From Azolla caroliniana (taxonomy: Eukaryota > Polypodiophyta): a stretch of 64,000 nucleotides of DNA. Below, in pieces: positions 1-11,015 of the stretch (positions within the stretch are counted from its first letter, which is position 1; every line of letters begins with the position of its first letter). Location: contig JBHGNT010000006.1 of NCBI GenBank assembly GCA_043228905.1, positions 16,864,001 through 16,928,000 of the forward strand, read 5' to 3'. A program made the translations under genes and the position numbers. The notes under the pieces are model-generated. The model did no database searches and was not told the origin of the DNA. It saw only the letters and a program-made list of their open reading frames with translations.

Positions 1-495
1 GATGATGATTATCAATGACAAAGATAGACATGGCGTAATAGCGAAGATAATGGAGAGTATGATGGTAAGAGAGATTGGCATGAAGATGTTGAGAATCGTT
101 GAGAAGCATTGTGGGGTGGGGGGTGGTGCCTAGAATGGCTCCACCCTCCTCCCAAGGGGGTTCAACGTTAAGGGGAGGGAAGAGAGAGAGAGAGAGATGA
201 AAAGAGAGATAGATAGAGAAAAATGATTCATTCATATTTCATTCATTCCCCATAAGGGGTTAAATAGTTCAAGAGGGGGTAGATACATAGGGGTGTAAGC
301 CCCCTCGAGCATTCATACTGGACACTCACTCACACCTCCTCGTATCCATCCGCATGCACACACGTGTGCATGTGTTCACATACGTATAGACTCACAATTA
401 CATTTATGTCCCCTACACATACACAACAACATCATGATAACATTCGACCCTCGCTCATCGCACTGACTCTCCGTACATCTCGTACGGGGTAACAG
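1..495. other. Unassigned flank with GA-rich microsatellite
   Basis: No gene is recognisable here. The stretch holds a (GA)n microsatellite near 180-200 and alternating purine/pyrimidine runs near 345-380. Its right edge abuts the LTR-like repeat that starts near 496. Confidence 0.5.
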
Positions 496-1473
496 TGGCT
501 ACCCCATCTCCGATCACGGAAGCGTCGATTACCCTTGCCTCCTCCTCTTCCTCGATCTCCTTGTCGTCGTCTTGGTTGCCCGCCTTGCCACCGCCACCAT
601 TCATCACTCTAGGTCTTACACCGGTTGTCGGGTCGGACGCCAAAGCCTCTAGAATCGGTGTGGGTAAGGTCTGGGCACCACCGCTTGTCTCCTCCCCGCT
701 TGATGTTTCGGGCCATCGTGTCCCGAATCCTCAGCCCACTCTCGAAGTGGCGCTCCTCACTTCGTCGTCACCGGCCTCATCCATGGCCGTCCCTTTTCCA
801 CAAGACGAGAGGCTCGCTTGCTTCGCACCCTCTCCAACGTTGTCGCCATTACACGCTCTTCCGGCCTCCGCATAGGCCCCATTGTCCACGTATAGGGAGG
901 CTTCTTCCCCTAAAGATGTCGCGATATTCCACGAGCGCGTGTAGGATCCGAGGCGGGACCATAGGGGTCTTGAACTAGGGAGTTGAGGAGAAGGAATAAG
1001 ACACGAAATGGAAGCTTAGCTCAAGAGGAGAGGAGAATGAATATGACATGAAAATTGAACAAGATATGGATGGAGGCAAAATACTCAACAAGTTATATTA
1101 AGAAAACACAAACGAATACAACCATGGCGGCATAAGCCAAAACCCAACGACTACAAGAAACCCTAACCGAATAAGTAAAGTGAAGAAGATGAATAAGGAA
1201 ACCCTAAGAGAAACCCTAACCCTAAACCAAAATGGGAAAAAGAAGAACCCTAGAACTATGTGGTATACCTTTCACACTCAAAATAGGCAACCCCTTCACA
1301 AGTGACCCCTCCCTTCCTTTTATAGCCCAAGGAGGGAGGGACCTTACAATGTGGGATAAATTTCTCCTCTTTATTCTATACACCATTTTACATTGTAAGT
1401 GTGCACATGTTGCACACCGCCGACTTGCCCATTCTATCCCCGTTTCACACCGTAGCCGGAAATCTTCACGACA
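496..1473 (-). repeat. Gypsy-like LTR (3' copy), non-autonomous element
   Basis: This block is repeated in direct orientation at about 3072-4006. Both copies start near TGGCTACCCC and end in CTTCACGACA. The right edge is followed at 1474 by a pyrimidine tract (TCCACCCCCACCAAACCGCA), which is the reverse complement of a polypurine tract. The same tract follows the LTR at 49718, so the element reads on the minus strand and this is its 3' LTR. The LTR carries the telobox-like string AAACCCTAACCCTAAAC near 1207-1225. The outer edge is approximate. Confidence 0.65.
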
Positions 1474-3071
1474 TCCACCCCCACCAAACCGCACATCCAC
1501 CGATTTCGGCTACGGTGATCAACCGGGTCCTCCGCCGTCCCAGCACCCGACCGCCTCGCCGGCTCCTACTGACCCCGATCCGTCGAATCCATCCGATCCA
1601 TCAGGTCCACCGCGTGTCCCCAAACCACCAACTCCATCCGATCCTCCATATCCGACGTTCGTGCCTTCCTCGGACGCCGTTGTCGACCCGGCCACTCCGA
1701 CTTTCTTCGCCATGTATGCCCTTTGATTGGGGCCCCGGTCACTTCGGTTGTACGCCAGATTCTATGCCTTGTGTGCCGTGTATGTCCCTCCGTCGGTTTG
1801 ATCGTCTTCGCGTCCCGAACACTTCCACGTGCCAACTCTCTCCGCTCCGCGCTCGCCTTCCGCAGGCTCTTCCCGTGTGCCATTATCGTTCCCCGAATGC
1901 GTGATCGTTCTTCGGTCCTTAGGCCACCCCATTACACGCTCCTCGCTTCCCCCTTGCTTGTCGTGCTCTCTCGTCGTAGAGTGTACCATCATACCAACCT
2001 CAATGTTGGTGTCTGTCGCAGCTCTTGTTACCGGTTCGCCTCAACTTCCGCCCTCTATGCCTTGCATGTCCTCCGGGACGCCGCGCTTTCTCTTCCCGGC
2101 GTGTACCCCTTTGTTCTCCGTGCACCATCCTTCTCTCCCTCCGTTCATCTGCCAATCACAACACCTTACCGCTTTGTCTCTCGCCGCGTGCTTGCCTCTC
2201 AAAGGTTCGACCATTCCGCTGTTTCCAATCACTCGTTGCTGCTCTTCCAGGTGCATGCTTGCTTCTTGGCCCTTCGCCGGCCATAGCGCATGCTCCGTTT
2301 TACGCCCTTCACTCGCGGTAGACCCGACTTCCGCGTCGGCCTCTTCTCCCTTTGTTGTCGTAGCCCGTTCCGACTCGGGCTTGCTATCTTGGCCCCGCTC
2401 GTCCATTATTTCATACCGGATACCCGCTCTGGTAACCTTGTCCGCTCCGGTAACTAACTCCTCCCCGCCACCCGCCGTTGATCCGCAATCGCCGAAGTCT
2501 CTAGAATAAGTGTGGAGGGTCCCAACCGTTTCTGGTCTTTCATGGAACTGTAGTCGTCATGCCCGCTTGGCCTCCTTCTCGCACTCACTAGCTCCCACCA
2601 TGTGTTGCGACTCTTCCTCCCCTATCTCCAATCATGTCGGCTTGGTCCTTGCCCAGTTCGGTCCCGACCGATCATGTTCCGGTTTGCTCAGCTTCCTTCC
2701 ATAATCGTAACCAGCCAGTAAGGGTTCGGCCGAACACTTCTGGTCTTGCTGGCTCTTCTTCAGTTCAGGCCTAGTTGACCGGCCCCCACTTCATTCTTTT
2801 CCCAGTTGACCTTCCGATCGGGTCGATTCCCGACTCTCTCCTTGTTGCCGCTCTCGGCCGAACCCTTCGGTCCTTTTGTTTATGCCCGTTTTGGGCCTCG
2901 CATCTTCCTCTTCGTTTCGGTCACCTGCCTTGCCGCCGCCACCGTCCGTCACTCTAGGTCTCATACCGGCTCTCGGGCCAGATGCCGGAATCTCTAGAAC
3001 CGGTGCGGGTAAGATCCCGGCACCGTCGCTCATTATGTCCGTAACCACCTCCATCCGGACGTCATTGTTCG
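1474..3071 (-). other. Internal region of gypsy-like non-autonomous element
   Basis: This lies between the two direct repeats. It begins with a polypurine-tract complement shared with the 48762-56342 gypsy element. Long reading frames exist on both strands, but they are compositionally biased (Pro/Ser/Arg-rich on plus, Gly/Glu-rich on minus) and match no gag, protease, reverse transcriptase or integrase that I can recognise. A Gly-rich/Glu-rich segment (GGGGKAG with a run of Glu) on the minus strand occurs at about 530-610 and 3110-3185, with a partial copy near 2905-2975, so internal duplication has occurred. I infer a non-autonomous derivative that relies on enzymes of a related element. 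Confidence 0.45.
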
Positions 3072-4006
3072 TGGCTACCCCGTTTCCGATAGCGGAAGCG
3101 TCGATTACCCTTGCCTCCTCCTCTTCCTCGATCTCCTTGCCGTCGTCTTGGTTGCCCGCCTTGCCGCCGCCACCGTTCGTCACTCTAAGTCTTACACTGG
3201 CTCTCGGGCTGGACGCCGAAGTCTCTAGAATCGGTGTGGGTAAGGTCTCGGTACCACCACTCGTCTCCTCCCCGCTTGATGTTTCGGGCCTCTGTGTCCC
3301 GAATCCTCCGCCCACTCTCGAAGTGGCCTTCGTAGTCACTTGCCTCATCCATGGTCGTCCCTTTTCCGGAAGACAAGAGGGTCGCTTGCTCTGCACCCTC
3401 TCCCACGTCGTCGTCGTTGCACGCTCTTTTGGCCTCCGCATAGGGAGGCTTCTTCCCCCAAAGATGTTGCGATATTCCGCAAGCGCGTGTAGGATCCGAA
3501 GTGGGACCGTAGGGGTCTTGAACTAAGGAGTTGAGGAGAATGAATAAGACATGAAACCGAAGCTTAGCTCAAGAGGAGAGGAGAATGAATATGACATGAA
3601 AATTGAACAAGATATGGATGGAGGCAAAATACTCAACAAGTCATATTAAGAAAACACAAACGAATACAACCATGGCGGCATAGGACAAAACCCAACGACG
3701 ACAAGAAAAGTAAAGTAAAGAAGATGAATAAGGAAACCCTAAGAGAAACCCTAACCCTAAACTGAAATGGGAAGAAGAACCCTAGAACTATGTGGTATAT
3801 CTTTCATACTCAAAATAGGCAACCCCTTCACAAGTGACCCCTCCCTTCCTTTTAAAGCCTAAGGAGGGAGAGACCTTACAATGTGGGATAAATTTCCCCT
3901 CTTTATTCTATACACCATTTTACATTGTAAGTGTGCACATGTTGCACACTACTGACTTGCCCATTCCATCCCGGTTTCACACCGTAGCCGGAAAATCTTC
4001 ACGACA
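3072..4006 (-). repeat. Gypsy-like LTR (5' copy)
   Basis: This is the direct repeat of 496-1473, with the same order of motifs, including the telobox-like string near 3744-3762 and the terminal CTTCACGACA ending at 4006. Immediately to the right, at 4007, the sequence becomes the 3' end of a copia LTR (compare 8590-8688). This element therefore sits against, or was inserted into, that copia 5' LTR. The left part of the copia LTR is not seen on the other side. Confidence 0.65.
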
Positions 4007-4128
4007 ACGTAAACATCTTGTGTCATCTCAGGTTTTTAGTCTGTTTCTCTTCTATTCCTTGTTGAAGACTTGGTTGTGGCTGAGCGTTATTTCCTCTCAA
4101 ACTTGTATTAGAGCGAACAACATAGGAA

Positions 4129-7100
4129 ATGGAAGAGTTGTTCGGCGGCATGTTCAAGCTCACCGCCTCCAACTACTTAGTGTGGAAGTTGAAGATGAGG
4201 GACATGCTGGTGGTTAAAGATCTTTGGTTGTCGGTACAGCTCGGGGACAAGAAACCGGATAAGATCGATGCCGCGACATGGGAGGTGATGCACATGAAGA
4301 CAACATAGTACATCCGGTGCTTCATCGACATGAGCCTGTACAACAACTTCAATGAAGAAAGTGAGGCTCATGAACTTTAGGAGAAGATAGACATCATGTT
4401 CCAGAACAAAAATGTCTGTTCTCGGGTTTCGGTATTCCGGAAGTTAGTGAGGCTCCAGTACCAAGACGGCTCTAGTATGGCAGAGCATATGAATGCCTTC
4501 CGGCGGCTAATACACAAAGCCACCTCTTTGGAAGTACCTCTCGTGGATGAGGCACTCGCATTGCTCCTACTTGGTTCCCTCCCAGATAGTTGGGAGACGT
4601 TAGTTGTCACGTTGGGCAACGCCCGGCCGGAAGGAAAGTAGTTGTCCCTAGCAAGGGTAAAATCAAGCTTGCTAGATTAAGAAGCTTGTCGAAAGGACCG
4701 GGAGTCCGGAACCGATCCGAAGGCCTTGGTTACAGAAAATGACCACAACTAGGGAAGAGGCCAGTATCAGAGTCCCCAAAACTGGAACAAATCGGGGACG
4801 AGGTCGAAGTCAAGGGGGAGGCCTACTTGCTTCTATTGTGGGAAGCCAGGGCACTTCCAGAAGAACTATCGGCATTTCCGGAAAGAGAAAGGAACCAACA
4901 ATGCCGATTCGAAGAAGGGTTCGGACTGGAAAAGGTCGGATTGGATGAGAACGTCGGCAATCGCGACAAGTGAAGAAGAATTGATGCTCATTACCGAGGA
5001 GAATGAGTTAAACCTTGTCGGCGATGAGACAACATGGGTTGTCAATTCCGGAGCATCATTCCATCTTACACCGGACCAGAAATTCTTGTAATCCTACATA
5101 GCCAGAGATCACAGTTGTGTCCGGATGGCGAATGAAGGTGCATGCCGAAGTGTCGGCATAGGAGATGTATTGTTGATGACATCAACCAGATGCAAGTTGT
5201 TGTTGAAGGATGTCCAACACATTCCGGAGGTTCGGTTGAACCTAATATCAACCGATCGGCTAGATGATGAAGGCTACACAGGTAGCATCCGGAACGGAGT
5301 CATGAAATTCAGCAAGGGAAGCTTGATCGTGGCTCGAGCCCGGAAGATCAACATGTTGTACCTGATGCATGCCTGGATATGTCGGGAAGAAGTGAACGTA
5401 GCATCTGACACTGCCGGTGAGCTGTGGCACAAGAGACTGTGTCATATGAGCCAGAAGGGGATGAGAAGACTTGCCGAAGACAACCTCATTCCGGAGGTGA
5501 AAGACGTGCATCTTGAGAAGTGCACCGATTGCTTGGCCGGCAAGCAAAACCGAACCTCCTTCCGGTCAAGACCACCGATGAGACGGAATGCACCACGGGA
5601 GCTAGTGCATACCGATGTGTGTCAAGTACTTCGTGCCGTTCATAGATGACCACAGTTGGAAGTTGTGGGTCTCACAATTGAAGACAAAGGATCAGGTGTT
5701 ATCCTTCTTCAAGGAGCTCCACCAAGAGTGGAAAGAGAAACCGATCAGAAGCTGAAGGCAGTTCGAGCAAATAACGGAGGAGAATTCCAAGGGCAGTTCG
5801 AGGAGTATTTCAGGTCAAAGGGAATCCGGCTCGAATTCACCATGCCGAAGACACCGGAATTGAACAGGTTGGCCAAACAGATGAACCGGACTGTAATGGA
5901 GAGAGTCCGGAGCATGCTGGCACACACAAAGTTACCCAAGACGTTTTGGGTTGAGGTGCTGATGACGACGACCTATGTGATAAACAAATCACCCTTAGCA
6001 CCCTTGGAAGGAGACTCACCGTAGAAAGTATGGACCAGTAAAGATGTATCTTACCGACATTTCAAGGTGTTCGGGTGTCTCGCTTATGTGCATGTTGCAA
6101 AAGACAAGAGAGCAAAGATGGATCCGAAGTCTAGGCCATGCATATTCCTTGGATACATCGATGATGAGTTCGGTTACCGGGTGTGGGATCTGGTCGACAA
6201 GAAGGTGTTCCGGAGTCGAGACATAGTCTTCATGGAAGACGGGACTATTGCCGACTGGGAGTCAGAGAAGAAGGTGATGAACTCCAGATCATCCAATGAA
6301 AATTGGCTTGAGGACACAAGGACTTACATGGTTGAAAACCGGATGTTAACCGAGAACTGGATGACACTCGACGAACTGACCGGATTCGGAAAAGAAACTG
6401 AACCAATCGAAGAAGAAGAAGAAGACACCGGAACCAGACAAGATCCAGAATCGGATTCGGATGAAGAACAAATGGAGGAACCGGTAGTCAGAAACCAAGG
6501 ATGAAGATACCCTCTCAAAGAGAGAAGATCCCCCCAGAGATTTCTGGATGCAAAGCACGTATTGTTGACCAATGAGGGGGAGTTGGAAAGCTTCGAAGAA
6601 CCAAAGAAAGACACCCACAACCGCACGTGGTTAAGTGCCATGCGGGACGAGATAGATTCCCTGCATGAGAACCACACATACGAACTGACGGAGTTGCCGA
6701 AAGGAAAGAGGGCATTCCGGAACAAGCGGGTGTACAAGCTGAAACCAGGAGACACCAGAAATCCACCAAGGTACAAAGTCTGGATCATGGTGAAGGGTTT
6801 TCAGTAGAAGAAAGGTGTGGATTTCGATGAGATCTTTGCCCCGGTAGTAAAGATGACATCCATCCGGACGGTATTGGGCATAGCAACAAGCATGAACCTC
6901 AAGGTAGAGCAATTGGACGTCAATACGACATTCCTACATGGCGACCTCAAAGAAGAGATCTACATGCATCAACCAAAGGATTTGAGAAGAAAGGGAAGGA
7001 GCACCTGGTGTGCCGGTTGAAGAAGAGCTTATACGGATTGAAGCAAGCGCCCCGCAAATGGTACCGGAAGTTTGACTCCTTCATGACCGATCAAGGGTAC

Positions 7101-8186
7101 CACAAAACGCAAGTTGATCACTACATGTTTGTGAAGAAATTTGACGGAGGCGATTTCCTGATACTCCTTCTGTACGTGGATGACATGTTGATCATCGGAC
7201 CGAACCAAACCAAAATTGGGATGCTGAAGAAGGCCTTGAACCGGACCTTCTCCATGAAAGATTTGGGTCCGGCAAGACAAATCTTAGGGATGCACATCAT
7301 TCGAGATTGGAAGAAGAAGCTATTGTGGTTGTCACAAGAAAAGTACGTGACAAAGGTGCTTCAGCGGTTCAACATGTCGGATGCAAAATCGATCGGATCG
7401 ACACTCTCAGCAAACTGCAAGCTATCCGGAAAGCAAAGCCCTAAGACAAAGGCAGAGAAGACGGATATGATGAGGATACCATATGCCTCCACCGTCGGGA
7501 GCTTGATGTACGCAATGGTGTGTACCTGGCCAGATATTGAGTATGCAATCAGAGTGGTGAGTCGGTTCATGAGCAATCCCAGAAAAGAGCACTGGAACAT
7601 GGTCAAGTGGATACTCCGGTATTTGAAAGGCACCTTGAGTATGTGCCTCCGATTCAGTGCTGGTAAACCCCAACTAGACGGATTCACGGATTCAGATATG
7701 TCGGTTGATGCGGCTACTAGCCGGTCTACATCCAGATATGTTATGACTTATGCAGGGGGAGCTGTATCGTGGAAGTCGAGGCTACAGAAGTCCGTTGCAC
7801 TATCAACAACGGAAGCGGAGTATATGGCAGATGTGGAAGCCAGCAAGGAAGTAATCTGGATGAAGGACTTCATCGGAGAGCTAGGTATCCGACAGGAGGA
7901 ATACCAACTCTACCAAAGTGCCATCCACCTTGCGAAGAATGCACATCCAGAGGAGATATCACTAGCTCCGGGAGAAGGTAGAAGATCAAGACTTTGTGCT
8001 GACAAAGATCCACACGAAGGAGAACGGATCGGATATGTTGACCAAGGTGCTTTCAACCAACAAGCTAGATGCGTGCCGAAGACAGATCAGATTAACAAGA
8101 AATCCCATGCCAGAGTGAAGGCAGAGTTTGTTGGGAATTCGGTCCCTCCTGATGGGATCCGGATGAGAATCGGAGGAGCCGAATAA
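4129..8186 (+). pseudogene. copia C gag-pol polyprotein remnant
   Basis: The ATG at 4129 begins a copia gag that encodes the typical N-terminal segment (NYLVWKLKM). A zinc knuckle near 4828-4872 reads CFYCGKPGHF but has Tyr where the last Cys should be. Protease follows near 5030, with WVVNSGAS in place of the catalytic D-S/T-G, so the catalytic Asp is lost. The integrase zinc-binding segment (LWHKRLCHMS, CTDCLAGKQ) lies at about 5425-5545 and the core continues to about 6030. Reverse transcriptase spans about 6560-7400 with LLYVDDM at 7168-7188, and RNase H about 7640-7870 (STTEAEY). Stops occur near 4306, 4378, 4639, 5089, 5647, 6022 and 6805, so no full product can be made. This is host-genome debris, not a working gene. 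Confidence 0.85.
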
Positions 8187-8688
8187 AGGAACCGGATCCA
8201 GAAGGGTTCCGGATGAGACCTGAAAACCGGATCGAGTGAATCCGGATGGATCCGATGCAAACCGGATCCAAGAACATATGTGTAAATATGTTTCATGGTG
8301 AGCCCATCGAGGCTATATTTGTAAATAGCCCTAAAGTCATATAAGTATAAATATGACTTAGGGCAATCACTTTATGTGTGAGGTGGTTATTGTTAGATGT
8401 TGTGATTATTATTGTATAGAGAGCGATAGAGAGAGAGAGTGAGTGAGACGCAGAGCGATACTCTATTGTAACCGCCGGTTGGCGAAGATAGAGAGCTTGA
8501 GGTCGTTGCCTCCGAGTCTTTGATTGTACCTTTCTCATATAGTGATAGTTTGGAGTCTACGGGCTCCCGTGGTTTTCCCTTATTTAGGGTTTTCCATGTA
8601 AACATCCTATGTCATCTCGGTTTTTTAGTATGTTTCTCTTCTATTCCTTGTTGAAGACTCGGTTGTGGCCAAGCGTTATTTCCTCTCA
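8129..8688 (+). repeat. 3' LTR of copia C
   Basis: The repeat begins TGTTGGGAATTCGGTCCC directly after the purine-rich AGTGAAGGCAGAG and ends CCTCTCA at about 8688. A GA-rich segment lies near 8420-8450. Its last part matches 4007-4088, the surviving end of the 5' LTR. A related LTR stands alone at 37639-38183 and another, inverted, at 34636-34983. Confidence 0.75.
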
Positions 8689-10255
8689 AAAATCACTTGG
8701 CCAGATCTTAGTTATCCAGTTGGCATGATTAGTCAATTCATGTCGTAGCCGACGTCTGACCATCTTTAGTGCGCACATTGAATATTGTGATATGTGAACG
8801 GCACAAAGGATAGAGGGTTGTTGTATCGAGCAGGTGTAGCCGAAAAGCTAGTTGGCTACACAGATGTGGACTGGACCGGAAGTGCAAGTGATTGCCAATC
8901 GACATCGGGATATGCATTCTCCTTAGGGAGTGCAATGGCACCTAGTGTAGCAAGAAGCAGCCTACAGTGGCACTGTCAAGCACTGAGGCCGAGTACAGAG
9001 GAACAACTATCACGACCTGCGAAGCCATTTATTTGGCTTAAGCGGCTACTCAAGGATGTACGGGTAGAGGTGTCTGATCCGACGATGATCTATTGCAACA
9101 ACCTCAATAGTATCCAATTGACCAAGAACCCCGTCTTCCATGCTCGCACGAAGTGCATTACCACTTCATACGCGAGCGTGTTCTCTCCGGTGAAGTGGAA
9201 CTTCTCTATGTTCCGATTGATCGAAGTTGGCAGACATCTTCCCCAAATCTCTTAGTCTGAACAAGTTGCAACATTTTTCGGATATGCTAGGTGTGTAGCA
9301 TCTCGACATGTGTTAATCGGCTAATTACTAACTACTACCGATACAGAAGAGTGAACGTCGCTACTCAACGTTCTAACAAGGAATTGTGTTTTACGAACGG
9401 AATTATACTATATTAATCGGTAATTACCGTGATCGTTACTTAGTTATAAATTAGGAAGCTTGCACTTAAGAACATAGACAATAGAAAGAACACAGAATCC
9501 GTACAGGATATTCCTAACTTAAACTTATATTACTAAATAAAACGACCTTTCTTACAATGCCTTCGGTTCCCTTTTATAGGTATACCGAAGGTCTTTTCTC
9601 ATCAAGAACTATTCCTACTTACTATCAAGATTTACAAAATTATCTAACTAACTTAGTTCTCTTCGTTTACTGCTGAGTCATTGATCCGAACAGTCGATCC
9701 GAACCGACTCTGTTTTCGACGCTTTCCCACTTGTTCGGTAAAACTGACTGTCCGGGTCCGGGTAACAACATGCCTCACTTGAGGGGGAGAGAAGAATCGA
9801 CTGAAGAAGCCAAATTTGATGAGAGAACGAGAGGAATAAAATTGGCTAAGTAAAGACCAGTCAAATCCAAGGGGAGCGAAACGAATAATGACTCAGAGCC
9901 AGCCGAAGGAAAGGGGAGAGCCGAAAAGACTTGGGCTGAGGCAAACGAATCAGAGACAGTTGATTCGGATAATGGAAGTGATTCGGACAAGTTGAATCAT
10001 GTAGAGACCAAACGAACAAGGAGGCAGCAGGAGGCAACACCAATGCGGAGAAGCTGATGGGTCGAGGGGTGTCAATTCCGAAAGGGAAAGAAGAAGGCCA
10101 ACAAGGGTCTTAGGAGAAGAAAAGTCAATCGAGCAAGTTGAGGAGCGCAAGACCGGACGGGTCGAGGAGTGCGAGCTAGGAGACAAGCCGGCTGGAGAAG
10201 TCGGGGCAAAGAATCAACATAACTGAAGGGACCTCAAGTTGAGCTTGAGGGGGAG
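8689..10255 (+). pseudogene. copia D RT/RNase H end, interrupted
   Basis: From 8689 the frame reads ITWPDLSYPVG, the copia segment just before RNase H. It continues with GYTDVDWTGSASDCQSTSGY (about 8848-8907) and a broken version of the A-L-S-S-T-E-A-E-Y block, then an H-A-R-T-K motif near 9140. A solo LTR (9311-9767) interrupts the tail. The remaining tail runs to a polypurine tract (GAGCTTGAGGGGGAG) ending at 10255. Multiple stops and shifts show that it is dead. The 5' part of this element is not visible because copia C and the gypsy-like element occupy that side. Confidence 0.75.
9311..9767 (-). repeat. Solo LTR with TSD ACATG
   Basis: The 457-bp segment begins TGTTAATCGG and ends GGGTAACA. 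It is flanked by identical 5-bp direct repeats ACATG at 9306-9310 and 9768-9772. No internal domain is attached. A TATA-type box lies on the minus strand (CTATAAAAGGG near 9572-9582), so the LTR is oriented leftward. It interrupts copia D, and removing the LTR plus one ACATG rejoins the surrounding sequence. Confidence 0.85.
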
Positions 10256-10440
10256 TGTTGAGGGACAAGCTCAACATGGGCTAGATTGGCTGAAGAAGCC
10301 GACAAGCAGATCGGTTGGAGAAGCCGACAAGCCGTTAGAGGCCTACGTTCCTATTTTAGTAGTTCAATCCTATCCATGTCTTAATGTAGCTGCTCTTATT
10401 GTAGTTCAATATGTTCCATAATTTGGTTGTAGAAGCTAGT
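10256..10440 (+). repeat. 3' LTR of copia D, partial
   Basis: This begins TGTTGAGGGACAAGCTC immediately after the polypurine tract of copia D. It contains short repeats of a GAAGCCGACAAGC-type motif near 10290-10330. The right edge is not certain, because no second copy is available for comparison. Confidence 0.55.
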
Positions 10441-10968
10441 TGTGTTGAGGAAGATACACAACAAGAATAAGGGATAATGTTAATATTAACTTAACTTCAA
10501 TTGTGGACATTATCCATTAATCTACATGTCCCCATACAACACACAATTTGATTAAGTAGATGTGGGATGGCTTTCGTTGAAGAATAATAGATATTAAGCA
10601 CTTTGCAACTAAAGTAATGGAATCTACAGGGCGATCAGAAAATGCAATTACATCCTTGAAAGGCCCCATTCTATGATATTGTTCAGCTATAGAAGTAGTA
10701 AGACAATACCTATGGAAAAGCTATCAACAGATAGGGATGCGACAAAACATGAGTGTAATGAATGAGAAGAAGTTGAGCATCCATGAGGATGATCAATTGA
10801 GCTTAATGAAGAATCGTGTGCGTGCACTCCTCCGTTCTTAGCTCTTTCATATGAAGTACATACAAGACTTGATTAATGTAAGTGTTGATATTGAATTATA
10901 AATTAGAATGCTAGAAATTTGAGGTCTTAGAGCTGGAGAAGAATCCTGGTGGCACACAAATTATAATA
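10441..10968. other. Unassigned region upstream of the DUF936 gene
   Basis: No protein, RNA or clear repeat is recognised. The sequence is AT-rich. It may contain remains of transposons and part of the DUF936 promoter region. Confidence 0.4.
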
Positions 10969-11015
10969 ATACTAATAACGTCTTCTAAGACCAAAATTGG
11001 CCCATGAGATAGAAT
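10969..11015 (-). repeat. LINE 3'-end remnant (hairpin motif)
   Basis: The segment AACGTCTTCTAAGACC followed by GGCCCATGAGA is the reverse complement of the 3' end of the LINE at 25505-25580. An AT-rich run (AATTATAATAATACTAATAA) stands where other copies have a microsatellite tail. It lies about 180 bp upstream of the DUF936 start codon, so a transposon tail is part of that gene's upstream region. Confidence 0.6.

Larger units (their letters stand above)
4007..8688 (+). mobile_element. Ty1/copia retrotransposon C, decayed
   Basis: This is an LTR retrotransposon in copia order: a truncated 5' LTR (about 4007-4088), a degenerate primer site (TTGTATTAGAGCG near 4102), gag, protease, integrase, reverse transcriptase, RNase H and a 3' LTR (8129-8688). 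The first 80 bases match the last 100 bases of the 3' LTR, which fixes the 5' boundary. The gag-pol frame is broken by many stops and shifts. The element sits inside copia D: the RNase H region of D starts directly at 8689. Confidence 0.85.

Noticed and set aside
1232-2509. Long overlapping Pro/Ser/Arg-rich frames on the plus strand
   Set aside because: They overlap in several frames, lack any known domain and sit in a GC-biased transposon interior, so they are composition-driven.
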